Assembly (NCBI GenBank): GCA_031253705.1
Contig: JAIRVW010000147.1
Location: 1 to 13,596, forward strand
Source of the DNA: Brucellaceae bacterium
GTDB lineage: Bacteria > Pseudomonadota > Alphaproteobacteria > Rhizobiales > Rhizobiaceae
Direction: 5' to 3'
DNA: 13,596 bases
A program made the translations under genes and the position numbers. The notes below the pieces were generated by a model that ran no database searches, was not told the DNA's origin, and saw only the letters and a program-made list of their open reading frames with translations. Numbering within the stretch: position 1 is the first letter of the stretch; each line of letters begins with the position of its first letter. Of this stretch, positions 1-9,456 are shown piece by piece.

Positions 1-245
1 AGCCGGACTGGATGAAAGCACCACGCGGGCCAGATGTGTCACCGCAGCTGAAATGGTATCCGGTAGTCAGCATGTTGCAACTGGGTATTGATCTGATGCT
101 GGCCACCACCACGCCAATCGGCCACGGCCATGTCTATGCACCGCAGCATTATATCGACGCATGGGTAGAGGTGACCAATGTCAGCTGGTCTCAGACGGAT
201 ATTGACCGGTTGAAAGACTATTTCATCGCTAAACTGCCGAAATAA
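1..245 (+). CDS. Alpha/beta-hydrolase family protein, C-terminal fragment (5' end outside window)
   Basis: The frame is open from base 3 (Pro-Asp-Trp-Met-Lys...) and ends with TAA at 243-245, giving the last 80 residues of a longer protein. The Met at 12-14 is internal, not a start. The stretch RGPDVSPQLKWYPVV (about residues 8-22 of the fragment), followed by a hydrophobic helix and GHGHVYAP...YIDAW (about residues 41-54), resembles from memory the C-terminus of the large membrane-anchored alpha/beta-hydrolase family (COG4425, Abhydrolase_9). The His residues in GHGH could include the catalytic His, but the nucleophile Ser and any N-terminal membrane segments lie outside the window. The substrate is unknown. 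The gene converges on the dehydrogenase operon, with a hairpin between the two. The coding assignment is firm; the family call is moderate because only the tail is visible. Confidence 0.65.
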   Translation, partial: PDWMKAPRGPDVSPQLKWYPVVSMLQLGIDLMLATTTPIGHGHVYAPQHYIDAWVEVTNVSWSQTDIDRLKDYFIAKLPK

Positions 246-254
246 CAATCATGA

Positions 255-288
255 TATGGCGGGTTCTGCCACGGCAAAGCCCGCCATA
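255..288. terminator. Probable bidirectional Rho-independent terminator between convergent genes
   Basis: A perfect 9-base inverted repeat, TATGGCGGG (255-263) and CCCGCCATA (280-288), sits between the plus-strand hydrolase stop (245) and the minus-strand E3 stop (292). The inner arms (TTCTGCC and GGCAAAG, 264-279) can pair further with one mismatch and one wobble. On the plus strand the stem is followed by ATTTT (289-293), so it best serves the hydrolase. On the minus strand the following sequence is TCATGATTGTTATTT, which is T-containing but not a clean run, so termination of the dehydrogenase operon here is plausible but weaker. Confidence 0.7.
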
Positions 289-291
289 ATT

Positions 292-1689
292 TTAACTATG
301 CAGATTGCGGCCAAGCGCCGTGAAGGCCGCCTCCTGAAAGGCTTCACCGCGTGTCGGATGCGCATGAATGGTTTGCGCCACATCCTCCAGCACAGTGCCC
401 ATTTCCAATGCCAGAGCGAAACCATTGACCAGCTCGGATACGTCATGGCCGACGGCCTGAATACCCAGCACCAGATGATTATCTGCCCGCGCAATGATAC
501 GGACAAAGCCCGTCTCATCCTGCTGGGTCATAGCGCGGCCATTGGCCATAAACGGAAAACTGCCGGTGACAATATCATAGCCCTGTAATTTCGCCTGATC
601 CGGCAACAGGCCGACACTCACCACCTCGGGATCAGTGAAACAGACAGACGGAATAACCGGCTCTTCAAAAGCAGATTTCTGTCCGGCGAGATGTTCTGCC
701 AGCATCGTGCCTTGCGCCATCGCCCGATGTGCCAGCATCGGCTCACCCGTCACATCACCGATTGCCCAGACATTAAGCATGGATGTCGCGCAATGCTTAT
801 CAATGCGGATGAAAGCACCGTTCATTGCCAGATCAAGACTTTCCAGCCCGAAACCTTTGATATTCGGACGGCGCCCGACAGCGACCAGAAACTTATCCGC
901 TTCCACCACCACCGGCGTGCCATTGCCATGTTCATGCACCAGCAGAGACTGCCCGTCTGCATTAAGACCCCGCGCCTCACTGCGCGTCATGACGGTAACG
1001 CCCAGCGCGGTCAGTCGCTTGCGCACCGGCATGGTCAGCTCCGCATCCCAAAGCGGCAGGATACGATCGGCCGCTTCAATAATCGTCACCTGTGAGCCGA
1101 GCTTGGCAAAAGCCGTGCTCAGTTCCATACCGATATAACCGGCACCAATCACCGCCAGCCGTTTCGGCACCTGTTCCAGCGCCAGCGCATCCGTTGAAGA
1201 AATAACATTGCCGCCGAAAGGCAAAGCGCCGATCTGCATCGGCTGCGAACCGGTTGCCAGAACCAGATGTTTGGTGCGGATACGGGTTGTGCCGACCTTA
1301 CCATACACCACAACAGTTTTGCCGTCCGTAATCTCTGCCGTGCCTTTCAGCACCGTGACCTTGTGCTTCTTCAGCAGACCCTCAACGCCACCGGTCAGCC
1401 GTCTTACAATGGCATTTTTCCAGTTAAGCGTCTTACCCCAGTCCAGCGATACGTCTCCCACGCGCAAACCCAGCGCAGAGCCGGATTGCTGACCAAGCGC
1501 ATGGTGATAGGCATCAGCCGCATGGATCAGCGCTTTGGAAGGAATACAACCAATATTCAAACAGGTACCGCCCAGCTGTTCCTTCTCCACCAGGATCACC
1601 GGCAGTCCAAGCTGTCCGGCACGAATGGCAGCAACATAACCGGCGGGTCCGCCACCAATAATCAGCACATGTGTTGCAATATCTTCCAT
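292..1689 (-). CDS. lpdA: Dihydrolipoyl dehydrogenase (E3) of the branched-chain 2-oxoacid dehydrogenase complex
   Basis: This flavoprotein reoxidises the dihydrolipoyl group on E2 and passes electrons through FAD to NAD+ in the cytoplasm. The 465 residues match the usual E3 length. Visible motifs are the FAD-binding GGGPAG near residues 12-17, the redox-active disulfide in GGTCLNIGCIPSK (Cys43 and Cys48), an NAD-binding IGAGYIG in the middle, and the C-terminal dimer-interface acid-base pair HPTRGE (His444, Glu449). The open frame extends 28 codons upstream into E2, but ATG at 1689 is preferred: the protein then starts MEDIATHVLIIGGG, and a GAGGTG ribosome site lies just upstream inside the end of E2. 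The gene begins one base after the E2 TGA and is the last gene of the operon. Other E3 copies probably serve pyruvate and 2-oxoglutarate dehydrogenases elsewhere in the genome. Its position next to E1 and E2 marks it as the branched-chain copy (called lpdV in Pseudomonas). Confidence 0.95.
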   Translation of the reverse strand: MEDIATHVLIIGGGPAGYVAAIRAGQLGLPVILVEKEQLGGTCLNIGCIPSKALIHAADAYHHALGQQSGSALGLRVGDVSLDWGKTLNWKNAIVRRLTGGVEGLLKKHKVTVLKGTAEITDGKTVVVYGKVGTTRIRTKHLVLATGSQPMQIGALPFGGNVISSTDALALEQVPKRLAVIGAGYIGMELSTAFAKLGSQVTIIEAADRILPLWDAELTMPVRKRLTALGVTVMTRSEARGLNADGQSLLVHEHGNGTPVVVEADKFLVAVGRRPNIKGFGLESLDLAMNGAFIRIDKHCATSMLNVWAIGDVTGEPMLAHRAMAQGTMLAEHLAGQKSAFEEPVIPSVCFTDPEVVSVGLLPDQAKLQGYDIVTGSFPFMANGRAMTQQDETGFVRIIARADNHLVLGIQAVGHDVSELVNGFALALEMGTVLEDVAQTIHAHPTRGEAFQEAAFTALGRNLHS

Positions 1690-1690
1690 C

Positions 1691-2935
1691 TCACACCTCA
1701 ATGAAAAGTGTTGCGGGAACTTCAAGCAATTGCCTGATGCGGCGGATAAAAGCGGCGGCTTCATAACCATCAACCATCCGGTGATCGAAAGAGGATGACA
1801 GGTTCATCATCTTGCGCGGCACAAACTGATTATTCTGCCATTGCGGGCGTATCGCGATGCGGTTGACGCCGATAATTGCCACTTCCGGCTGATTGATCAC
1901 CGGCGTTGTCACCAGCCCGCCAAGATCACCGAGGCTGGTGACGGTAATCGTGGAGCCGGAGAGCTCTTCGCGCTTCGCCACACCTTCGCGCGCGGCACCG
2001 GCAAGCCGTGTGATTTCTGCAGCCATTGCCCAGAGATCCATCACTTCCGCATGATGCAGTACCGGCACCATCAATCCGGTTGGTGTTTGTGTTGCCATCC
2101 CGATGTGGGCAGCCTGATGGCGGGTCAGCACCTGCGCTTCCTCATCATAAAGCGCATTCATCTGCGGAAAGTCCCGCAATGCCACGACCAGCGCACGGAG
2201 AATGAACGGCAAGACCGTCAGCTTGCCGCGCCGTTCTGCATGGCTTGCATTGAGCGTGCTGCGCAGAATTTCCAGATCAGTGACATCGACCTCCTCCACA
2301 TAGGAAAAATGTGCCACTTCACGGGAGGATTTGGCCATGCGCTCGGATATTTTACGGCGTAGTCCGGTGATTTTGATCTGCTCTGTACCATCACGCCGCT
2401 GATAGGTTGCGTTCTGGGGACTGCCGCCGCTGGCCGTGAAATGATCAAGATCATCGCGGGTGATGCGCCCTGCGGGGCCACTGCCTTTGACATGGGAGAG
2501 ATCAATTCCCAGTTCCCGTGCCAATGCCCTGACCGCAGGAGATGCAAGCGGCTTGTCATGGTGAATGGTTGACGAAACGGACTGAACCGGCGTCAAAACC
2601 GGCATTTCCGGAACTGCTTGTGCGGGAACCTGTCTTTCAGGCACGACGGATGTCTGCATGGCCTGATGCGGCAATACATCATCAGCACTCGTGCCTTCCA
2701 CTTCAATCTCAACCAGCATGGCACCAACAGCCATTACGGTTCCGGCTTCGGGGCCTGTCTGCACAATTGTGCCTGCCACCGGCGATGGCACTTCCACCGT
2801 TGCCTTGTCCGTCATAACAGCCGCCAGCACCTGATCTTCCGAGATGACATCACCAACTTTGACATGCCATTCGACAATTTCAGCCTCGGCAACACCTTCG
2901 CCGATATCCGGCATTTTAATGATCTTTTTCACCAT
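1691..2935 (-). CDS. bkdB: Dihydrolipoyl acyltransferase (E2), branched-chain 2-oxoacid dehydrogenase core
   Basis: E2 forms the structural core of the complex and transfers the branched acyl group from lipoamide to CoA. The 414 residues carry one lipoyl domain (1-80) with Lys44 in MTDKATVEVPS as the lipoylation site. A Pro/Ala/Val-rich linker (about 85-128) follows, then a peripheral-subunit-binding domain (about 130-166, ASPAVRALARELGIDL...GPAGRITRDDL) that holds E1 or E3. The catalytic domain (about 185-414) contains SFDHRMVDG with His385 and Asp389. A single lipoyl domain is normal for branched-chain E2; pyruvate E2 proteins of gammaproteobacteria often have up to three. The ATG at 2935 directly abuts the E1beta TAA. 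Its ribosome site GGAGG is built from the last E1beta codons, five bases before the start, so translation of the two is probably coupled. The assignment to branched-chain rather than pyruvate rests on the E1alpha/E1beta type and gene order. Confidence 0.95.
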   Translation of the reverse strand: MVKKIIKMPDIGEGVAEAEIVEWHVKVGDVISEDQVLAAVMTDKATVEVPSPVAGTIVQTGPEAGTVMAVGAMLVEIEVEGTSADDVLPHQAMQTSVVPERQVPAQAVPEMPVLTPVQSVSSTIHHDKPLASPAVRALARELGIDLSHVKGSGPAGRITRDDLDHFTASGGSPQNATYQRRDGTEQIKITGLRRKISERMAKSSREVAHFSYVEEVDVTDLEILRSTLNASHAERRGKLTVLPFILRALVVALRDFPQMNALYDEEAQVLTRHQAAHIGMATQTPTGLMVPVLHHAEVMDLWAMAAEITRLAGAAREGVAKREELSGSTITVTSLGDLGGLVTTPVINQPEVAIIGVNRIAIRPQWQNNQFVPRKMMNLSSSFDHRMVDGYEAAAFIRRIRQLLEVPATLFIEV

Positions 2936-3949
2936 TTATGCCTCCATTACCTGCAAAAGTGCCCGCCCGACCCGTTCCGGCCCCGGGAAATAATCCCATT
3001 CATGAGCATGCGGGTAAGGGGTATCCCAGCCGGTCACGCGCAGGATCGGCGCTTCAAGATGATAGAAACAGCGCTCCTGCACCTCTGCCGCCAATTGCGT
3101 GCCGAAACCGGAAAGACGGGTGGCTTCATGGACAATCACACAACGTCCGGTTTTGGCTACAGACGCCGTTATCGTATCAATATCCAGCGGCACCAGTGAA
3201 CGCAGATCAATCACTTCCGCATCAATACCGGTTTCTGCGACCGCAGCCTCCGCCACATAGACCATCGTGCCATAGGCCAGCACAGTAACGGCTGAACCCT
3301 GCCTGCGGATTGCAGCTTTACCGATCGGAATGGAATAATAGCCTTCCGGTGTTTCACTCAGCTCATGTTTTGACCACGGCACCACCGGCTGATCATAGTG
3401 ACCATTGAAAGGCCCGTTATACAGCCGTTTCGGCTCCAGAAAGATCACCGGATCATCGTTTTCAATTGCCGAGATCAGCAGACCTTTGGCATCATACGGA
3501 TTGGACGGAATAATCGTCTGCAGTCCGGCGACATGCGTAAACACCGCTTCAGGGCTCTGACTATGGGTCTGCGCTCCGAAAATACCCCCGCCGCAGGGCA
3601 TACGGATCACCATCGGCGCGGTATAATCACCGGCAGAACGAAACCGCAGACGAGCAGCTTCCGAGACAATCTGGTCATAGGCCGGATAGACATAATCCGC
3701 GAACTGGATTTCCACGACAGGGCGCAAGCCATAAGCCCCCATACCGACAGCAACCCCGACAATGCCGGATTCCGAAATCGGCGTATCAAAACAACGCGCC
3801 GCACCATATTTACGCTGCAGACCTTCGGTGCAGCGAAACACCCCGCCGAAAAAGCCGACATCCTGACCGAACACGACCACCTTGTCGTCGCGCTCCATCA
3901 TCACATCCATCGCTTCACGAATGGCTTCAATCATTGTCCGCTTTGGCAT
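2936..3949 (-). CDS. bkdA2: Branched-chain 2-oxoacid dehydrogenase E1 beta subunit
   Basis: This is the beta subunit of the thiamine-diphosphate decarboxylase; it pairs with E1alpha in an alpha2beta2 tetramer. The 337 residues contain the transketolase pyrimidine-binding domain (about 4-180) and the transketolase C-terminal domain (about 210-330). The conserved Glu60 in DTPISESGI should contact the aminopyrimidine ring of the cofactor, and His129 in QTHSQSPE is the usual active-site His. The longest open frame begins at a TTG at 3955 that overlaps the E1alpha TGA. I prefer ATG at 3949: GGGG in the end of E1alpha lies eight bases upstream of it but only two bases from the TTG, and the protein then begins MPKRTMIEAIREAM as is typical of the family. 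It follows the E1alpha stop by two bases and abuts E2, so both junctions suggest coupled translation. Confidence 0.95.
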   Translation of the reverse strand: MPKRTMIEAIREAMDVMMERDDKVVVFGQDVGFFGGVFRCTEGLQRKYGAARCFDTPISESGIVGVAVGMGAYGLRPVVEIQFADYVYPAYDQIVSEAARLRFRSAGDYTAPMVIRMPCGGGIFGAQTHSQSPEAVFTHVAGLQTIIPSNPYDAKGLLISAIENDDPVIFLEPKRLYNGPFNGHYDQPVVPWSKHELSETPEGYYSIPIGKAAIRRQGSAVTVLAYGTMVYVAEAAVAETGIDAEVIDLRSLVPLDIDTITASVAKTGRCVIVHEATRLSGFGTQLAAEVQERCFYHLEAPILRVTGWDTPYPHAHEWDYFPGPERVGRALLQVMEA

Positions 3950-3951
3950 GA

Positions 3952-5250
<1,299 letters not shown>

Positions 5251-5289
5251 TTATTCCGATTGCCCCTGCTATTCTCCTTCAAATAATGC

Positions 5290-6675
5290 TTAGAACTTTG
5301 GCCAAGGCCGTTGCTGCGGACGCAACTGCTCATAGGCACGAGCAAGCTGTAATACGCCCAGATCATCAAAACGCTGGCCGATAATCTGCAAACCGATCGG
5401 CAAGCCTTTTTCAGTATAGCCGCAATTAACAGAGACAGCAGGTTGTTCCGACATATTCATGGCAACCGTGAAAGCGATATGCTCAAAAGGACGCTGCGGA
5501 TCATTGAGCGGTGACGCCCACTCTGCCGGATAGGTCGGCATCGGCGCTGTCGGCGAAATGATAAAATCATAAGAACTGATCGCCGCCAGAGCAGCATTGC
5601 GCATGGCCTCAATCTGCGCAAAGCCCTGATAGACCTGCGCACCGTTCAAATCCTTGCCGCCTTCTGCCCACTGATAAATATAAGGCAGGATTTTTGCCTG
5701 ATTATCCGGCGTCATTTTAGAGATGTCACCCCATGAGCGCACACGCCAGAAATGATCCAGCCCGTCAATCATCTCACGGGTGAGATAGCTAGGCACCTCC
5801 TCTACAATCGCACCGGCATTGGCGAAGGCTTTTGCTGCGGCTTCTACCGCCGCTTGGACCTCAAGTTCAACGGCAGAGCCAAAACCGGCATCCAGCCACA
5901 GGCCGATACGAAGACCTTTGACATCGCGTTCCAGTTTCATCCAGTCAACAGGGCTGTAAGGCAGGCTCATCGGATCACGACGATCCGGCTTGGACAACAC
6001 CGACATATACAATGCGGTATCCGCCACAGTGCGTGTCATCGGTCCTGCAACACGCCCGATAAAAGGCGGGTCAATCGGGATACGTCCGAAAGAGGGTTTA
6101 AGCCCGACCACGCCGCACCAGCCCGCAGGCAGACGAATGGAACCGCCAATATCCGTACCGATATGCAGAGGGCCGTAACCGGCAGCGGCAGCTGTTCCCG
6201 CCCCAGCACTGGAGCCGCCGGGATTGGTGGCAATATCCCACGGATTGCGTGCCAGTTCGTGGAAACTGGACAGGCCGGAAGACAACATGCCGAGATCGGG
6301 CATGGTCGTTTTGCCCAAAATAATACCGCCGCTCTCGCGGGAACGGGCAGCAGGCGGCGCATCACGCACAGCCGGATTAAGCGCTATTGCCGCACAGCCA
6401 AGCGGCACCGGCAAACCTTTGGTGGCAATGTTTTCTTTGATTGTCAGCGGCACGCCGTCAATCGGCCCGCGCTCTTCTTTCCGCTTCCAGCGACCTTCCG
6501 ACAGGGTTGCCGCGGCCAGCGCCGCTTCCGGCTCAAAAGCCCACATGGCATGAAGCTGCGGTTCGCAGCGCTCAATCCGGTCGATCACCGCTTCTGCCAC
6601 TTCCACCGGCGACAAAGTACCAGCCTTATAACCGGCAACCATTTCGACAGCGCTTAAATCAGCAAGCTCAGACAT
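5290..6675 (-). CDS. Amidase-signature family hydrolase
   Basis: A serine hydrolase that cleaves carboxamide bonds; the family includes fatty-acid, aryl-acetamide and peptide amidases and GatA. With the start chosen here it has 461 residues, normal for the family. The Ser-cisSer-Lys triad is complete: Lys80 in LTIKENI, Ser155 in NPGGSSAGAG and Ser179 in GTDIGGSIRLPA. The spacings (75 and 24 residues) equal those of the well-studied fatty acid amide hydrolase triad. The longest frame starts at 6687, but ATG at 6675 is preferred because GGGAG lies five bases before it, whereas the upstream ATG has its purine stretch too close. There is no signal peptide, so it is cytoplasmic. No gatB or gatC neighbours are seen, which argues against the tRNA-dependent amidotransferase subunit. 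It lies 77 bases downstream of a peptide-type importer, suggesting that it acts on the imported compound. The substrate cannot be read from sequence. Confidence 0.9.
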   Translation of the reverse strand: MSELADLSAVEMVAGYKAGTLSPVEVAEAVIDRIERCEPQLHAMWAFEPEAALAAATLSEGRWKRKEERGPIDGVPLTIKENIATKGLPVPLGCAAIALNPAVRDAPPAARSRESGGIILGKTTMPDLGMLSSGLSSFHELARNPWDIATNPGGSSAGAGTAAAAGYGPLHIGTDIGGSIRLPAGWCGVVGLKPSFGRIPIDPPFIGRVAGPMTRTVADTALYMSVLSKPDRRDPMSLPYSPVDWMKLERDVKGLRIGLWLDAGFGSAVELEVQAAVEAAAKAFANAGAIVEEVPSYLTREMIDGLDHFWRVRSWGDISKMTPDNQAKILPYIYQWAEGGKDLNGAQVYQGFAQIEAMRNAALAAISSYDFIISPTAPMPTYPAEWASPLNDPQRPFEHIAFTVAMNMSEQPAVSVNCGYTEKGLPIGLQIIGQRFDDLGVLQLARAYEQLRPQQRPWPKF

Positions 6676-6691
6676 TTCTGCTCCCATTTCC

Positions 6692-6734
6692 CTGTCTGAC
6701 GCGAACCTCTTGGCGGGTTTTTATGGTCAGACAG
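6692..6734. repeat. Nested inverted repeat between the ABC ATPase gene and the amidase gene
   Basis: CTGTCTGAC (6692-6700) and GTCAGACAG (6726-6734) form a perfect 9-base inverted repeat around 25 bases. That interval itself contains AACC (6704-6707) and GGTT (6716-6719), so a nested hairpin is possible. On the minus (sense) strand the outer stem is followed by GGAAATGGGAGC rather than a T run, placing it just ahead of the amidase ribosome site. On the plus strand the inner stem is followed by TTTTT, but no plus-strand gene needs a terminator here. It could be an RNA stem that tunes amidase translation or mRNA stability, or an operator. It fills most of the 77-base gap (6676-6752). Confidence 0.5.
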
Positions 6735-6752
6735 ACATTCAGTTTTTCATCA

Positions 6753-7580
6753 TCAGACCGGTGCTTTCACCCGCATTTTACGGCGACCGGAAAACGGCTT
6801 TGGCACAGCATTCACCAATGCTTGTGTGTAGGGATGTTGCGGATTATCAAAGACCTCATTGGTCGGCCCTTCCTCGACAATTCTGCCGAGATGGATCACC
6901 GCCACACGGTCTGTAATCACCCGCATCACACCAAGGTCGTGGCTGATAAACAGATAAGACAGACCGAATTGCTCCTGCAAATCCATCATCAGATTGAGCA
7001 CCTGCGCCTGAATGGAAACATCCAGTGCTGAGACCGGTTCATCAGCAACAATCAGCTTCGGGCGCGTGATTAATGCGCGGGCAATCGCAATACGCTGGCG
7101 CTGACCGCCGGAAAATTCATGCGGATATTTATCCGCGGCTGCTGCAGGCAGACCAACCGCCTCCAGCACCTGACGGATACGCTCCTCGCGGCTTTCCGCT
7201 GTCGTTGCACCTTCCAGTGACACCACCGGCTCTGCCAGAATACGACGCACGGAATGGCGCGGATCAAGCGAGCCGTAAGGGTCCTGAAAAATCGCCTGAA
7301 ACTCCTTGCGCGCGGCTTTCAGCTCCGCCCGCCCCAGACTGTAAATATCCTTGCCATTGATCGTCACACTGCCGGATTGCGGTTTTTCCAGCCCCATCAC
7401 TGAACGCGCCAGTGTGGATTTACCTGAGCCGGACTCGCCGACAATGCCGAGACTTTCACCCTGCTTCAGGCTGAGGCTGACACCATGCAGCACCCGCAAA
7501 TTTTGTGGTTTGGAAAGCAAAGACTGTTTTGGCAGCGTATAATCACGCACCAGATCACGCACTTCCAGAAGAGCGGTCAT
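6753..7580 (-). CDS. Dpp/Opp-type ABC importer, second ATP-binding subunit (DppF-like)
   Basis: One of two ATPases that power the importer at the cytoplasmic face of the inner membrane. The 275 residues contain the Walker A GESGSGKS (48-55), the Q-loop FQDPYGSLDPR (about 98-108), the signature FSGGQRQR (156-163), Walker B LIVADE (176-181) and the switch His in FISHDLGV. FQDPYGSLDPR is typical of the DppF/OppF partner. It ends soon after HPYTQALVNAVP (249-260) and lacks the cysteine-containing C-terminal extension found in many DppF proteins of roughly 320-330 residues. Only the partner ATPase carries that extension here. The ATG at 7580 overlaps the preceding stop as ATGA, and the gene is the last of the transporter set. 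Confidence 0.93.
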   Translation of the reverse strand: MTALLEVRDLVRDYTLPKQSLLSKPQNLRVLHGVSLSLKQGESLGIVGESGSGKSTLARSVMGLEKPQSGSVTINGKDIYSLGRAELKAARKEFQAIFQDPYGSLDPRHSVRRILAEPVVSLEGATTAESREERIRQVLEAVGLPAAAADKYPHEFSGGQRQRIAIARALITRPKLIVADEPVSALDVSIQAQVLNLMMDLQEQFGLSYLFISHDLGVMRVITDRVAVIHLGRIVEEGPTNEVFDNPQHPYTQALVNAVPKPFSGRRKMRVKAPV

Positions 7581-8593
7581 ACCATCACCTCATCTGTCAG
7601 CGGATGAAAACAGGCGACCCGATGCGCCACGTCGAGAAAATCCGTATTGCCTAACGGCGGCACTGTGGCACGGCAATCGGCCTGCGCAAAACGGCAGCGG
7701 TCAGCAAAGCCGCATTGCGGCAAACGACTGAACGGATCGGGCACCACACCGGCAATCGTGGTCAGACGCTGGCGTTTATCCGAATTTTTTGATTTTGGCC
7801 GCATTGCCAGACTATGCGGCGAGGCTGCGAAAAGTCCGCGCGCATAGGGATGCGCCATATAGCGGAAAACATCCTGCGTATCGCCGGTTTCGACCACGCG
7901 CCCTGCATACATCACCGCAATACGATCCGTCATTTCCGAGACCACGCCAAGATCATGGGTAATCAACAACAGTGCTGTTCCGCTCTCGTCAATCAGCTCA
8001 TCCAGCAGATCGAGAATTTGCGCCTGCACGGTGACGTCCAGCGCCGTGGTCGGCTCATCAGCAATCAGCAATTCCGGCTCGCAGGCCAGTGCCATGGCAA
8101 TCATCACACGCTGGCGCTGACCGCCGGATAATTGATGCGGATAAAGCTCCAGATCAAAACGCGGGGCAGCAAGGCCGACACGATCCAGCAAACGCCGTGC
8201 TGTCTTATCAGCATCGGCACGGCTTTCTTTCAGATGCAGGCGACGGCCTTCACTGATCTGCGCACCGATGGTTTTGATCGGATTCAGTGCCGTCATCGGC
8301 TCCTGAAATATCATCGCCATCTGCCGGCCACGCATGGTGCAATGAGCAGCCTCAGTAATCGTCGTCAGATCCTGCCCGTCAAAACGCAGGGTTCCGCTCA
8401 ATCCCATACGATGTGGTAGCAGTCCCATGACAGCCAATGCGGTGATGGATTTGCCGGATCCGGATTCCCCGACGATACCCAGACGCTCGCCGCGGTTTAG
8501 TGTCAGCGTAATGCCGGACAGAATTTCGGCTTGCTTGCCTCCGGCCTGCAAATGCACGCCCAGATCACGGATTTCGAGAAGCGGTGTGGTCAT
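7577..8593 (-). CDS. Dpp/Opp-type ABC importer, first ATP-binding subunit (DppD-like)
   Basis: This ATPase pairs with the downstream DppF-like subunit. The 338 residues carry Walker A GESGSGKS (42-49), Q-loop [10 protein letters not shown] (96-105), signature LSGGQRQR (155-162), Walker B LLIADEP (175-181) and ITHDLGVV with the switch His. [10 protein letters not shown] is characteristic of DppD/OppD. The C-terminal oligopeptide-transporter domain (about 245-333) contains four cysteines, Cys294-x5-Cys300-x6-Cys307-x20-Cys328. This arrangement corresponds to the iron-sulfur-cluster region described for DppD/OppD-type ATPases. ATG at 8593 overlaps the stop of the second permease gene as ATGA and has a strong AGGAGAGAG ribosome site. 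The stop in turn overlaps the next ATPase start. Confidence 0.94.
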   Translation of the reverse strand: MTTPLLEIRDLGVHLQAGGKQAEILSGITLTLNRGERLGIVGESGSGKSITALAVMGLLPHRMGLSGTLRFDGQDLTTITEAAHCTMRGRQMAMIFQEPMTALNPIKTIGAQISEGRRLHLKESRADADKTARRLLDRVGLAAPRFDLELYPHQLSGGQRQRVMIAMALACEPELLIADEPTTALDVTVQAQILDLLDELIDESGTALLLITHDLGVVSEMTDRIAVMYAGRVVETGDTQDVFRYMAHPYARGLFAASPHSLAMRPKSKNSDKRQRLTTIAGVVPDPFSRLPQCGFADRCRFAQADCRATVPPLGNTDFLDVAHRVACFHPLTDEVMV

Positions 8594-9456
8594 CTCTCTC
8601 TCCTGACACGCGGGTCGAGTATATCACGCAGACCATCCCCCAGCATATTCAGTCCGAGAACCGCAAAGGTAATGGCCAGCCCCGGAAAAATTGCCAGATG
8701 CGGCGCATCATAAATATAGGTCTGCGCATCATTGAGCATCTTGCCCCAACTTGGCATCGGCGGCTGCGTGCCAAGACCGACATAGGACAGGCCGGCTTCA
8801 GCCACGATCGCCAAGGCAAACTGAATGGTCGCCTGCACGATCAGCACATGACCGATATTCGGCAGAATGTGATCCAGCGTAATCGCCACATCCCCGCGCC
8901 CCGCACAGCGGGCTGCCAGCACATAATCGCGCTTCCACAGTCCCATTGAGGCGCCACGGGTAATACGGGCGAAAACCGGAATATTGAAAATACCGATGGC
9001 TATCATCGCATTAACCGCACCGGGGCCGAATACAGCAGTGATAATCACGGCTGTCAGCAGTGCCGGAAAAGCAAAAGCCAGATCAGTCATGCGCATGACA
9101 AAACCGTCAATCATACCACCGCGTGCAGCCGCATAGGCGCCGAGCGGCACACCAAGCCCCATACCAACCGCAACGGCAATTAAAGCCACCGACAAAGAGT
9201 TGCGCGCACCGACCATGACCATCGACAGCACATCACGGCCAAGCGCATCGGTGCCCAGCCAATGCTGCATCGACGGCCCCTGCAATTTGCGCAGGATGTT
9301 CATGCCCGTGGGGCTGTAAGGTGTCCAGACCAGTGACAGCACGGCCAGTCCGATCAGAAATCCGGTAATTATTGTGCCAATCAACAGACTGCGGCTCAGT
9401 CCGAAAGACAGCAAGACCATACGGCTGCGACGGGAGAAGTTCTCTGCTATGCTCAT
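8590..9456 (-). CDS. Dpp/Opp-type ABC importer permease (DppC-like)
   Basis: Inner-membrane permease subunit, 288 residues. A short cytoplasmic N-terminus precedes the first membrane segment (about 24-45). The segment HWLGTDALGRDVLSMVMVGARNSL (65-88) is the hallmark DppC/OppC stretch before the core permease domain. Further membrane segments lie at about 88-108, 125-145, 150-165, 207-225 and 255-275. The cytoplasmic EAA-type coupling loop is near residues 175-200 (RDYVLAARCAGRGDV...HILPN), which docks on the ATPases. ATG at 9456 overlaps the stop of the other permease as ATGA, and an AGGAG site lies seven bases upstream. Its stop again overlaps the DppD-like ATG. A membrane heterodimer with the DppB-like subunit is expected. 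Confidence 0.94.
   Translation of the reverse strand: MSIAENFSRRSRMVLLSFGLSRSLLIGTIITGFLIGLAVLSLVWTPYSPTGMNILRKLQGPSMQHWLGTDALGRDVLSMVMVGARNSLSVALIAVAVGMGLGVPLGAYAAARGGMIDGFVMRMTDLAFAFPALLTAVIITAVFGPGAVNAMIAIGIFNIPVFARITRGASMGLWKRDYVLAARCAGRGDVAITLDHILPNIGHVLIVQATIQFALAIVAEAGLSYVGLGTQPPMPSWGKMLNDAQTYIYDAPHLAIFPGLAITFAVLGLNMLGDGLRDILDPRVRRER

Noticed and set aside
5752..6657. 301-codon plus-strand open frame
   Set aside because: It lies entirely antisense to the amidase, whose catalytic motifs are intact. Its product is rich in Arg, His and Gln without any recognisable domain, as expected of a shadow frame.
5290..6675. Amidase as GatA of the Glu/Asp-tRNA amidotransferase
   Set aside because: GatA, GatB and GatC genes are often linked and neither gatB nor gatC is present. 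The context is a catabolic importer, so a general amidase is the better call.
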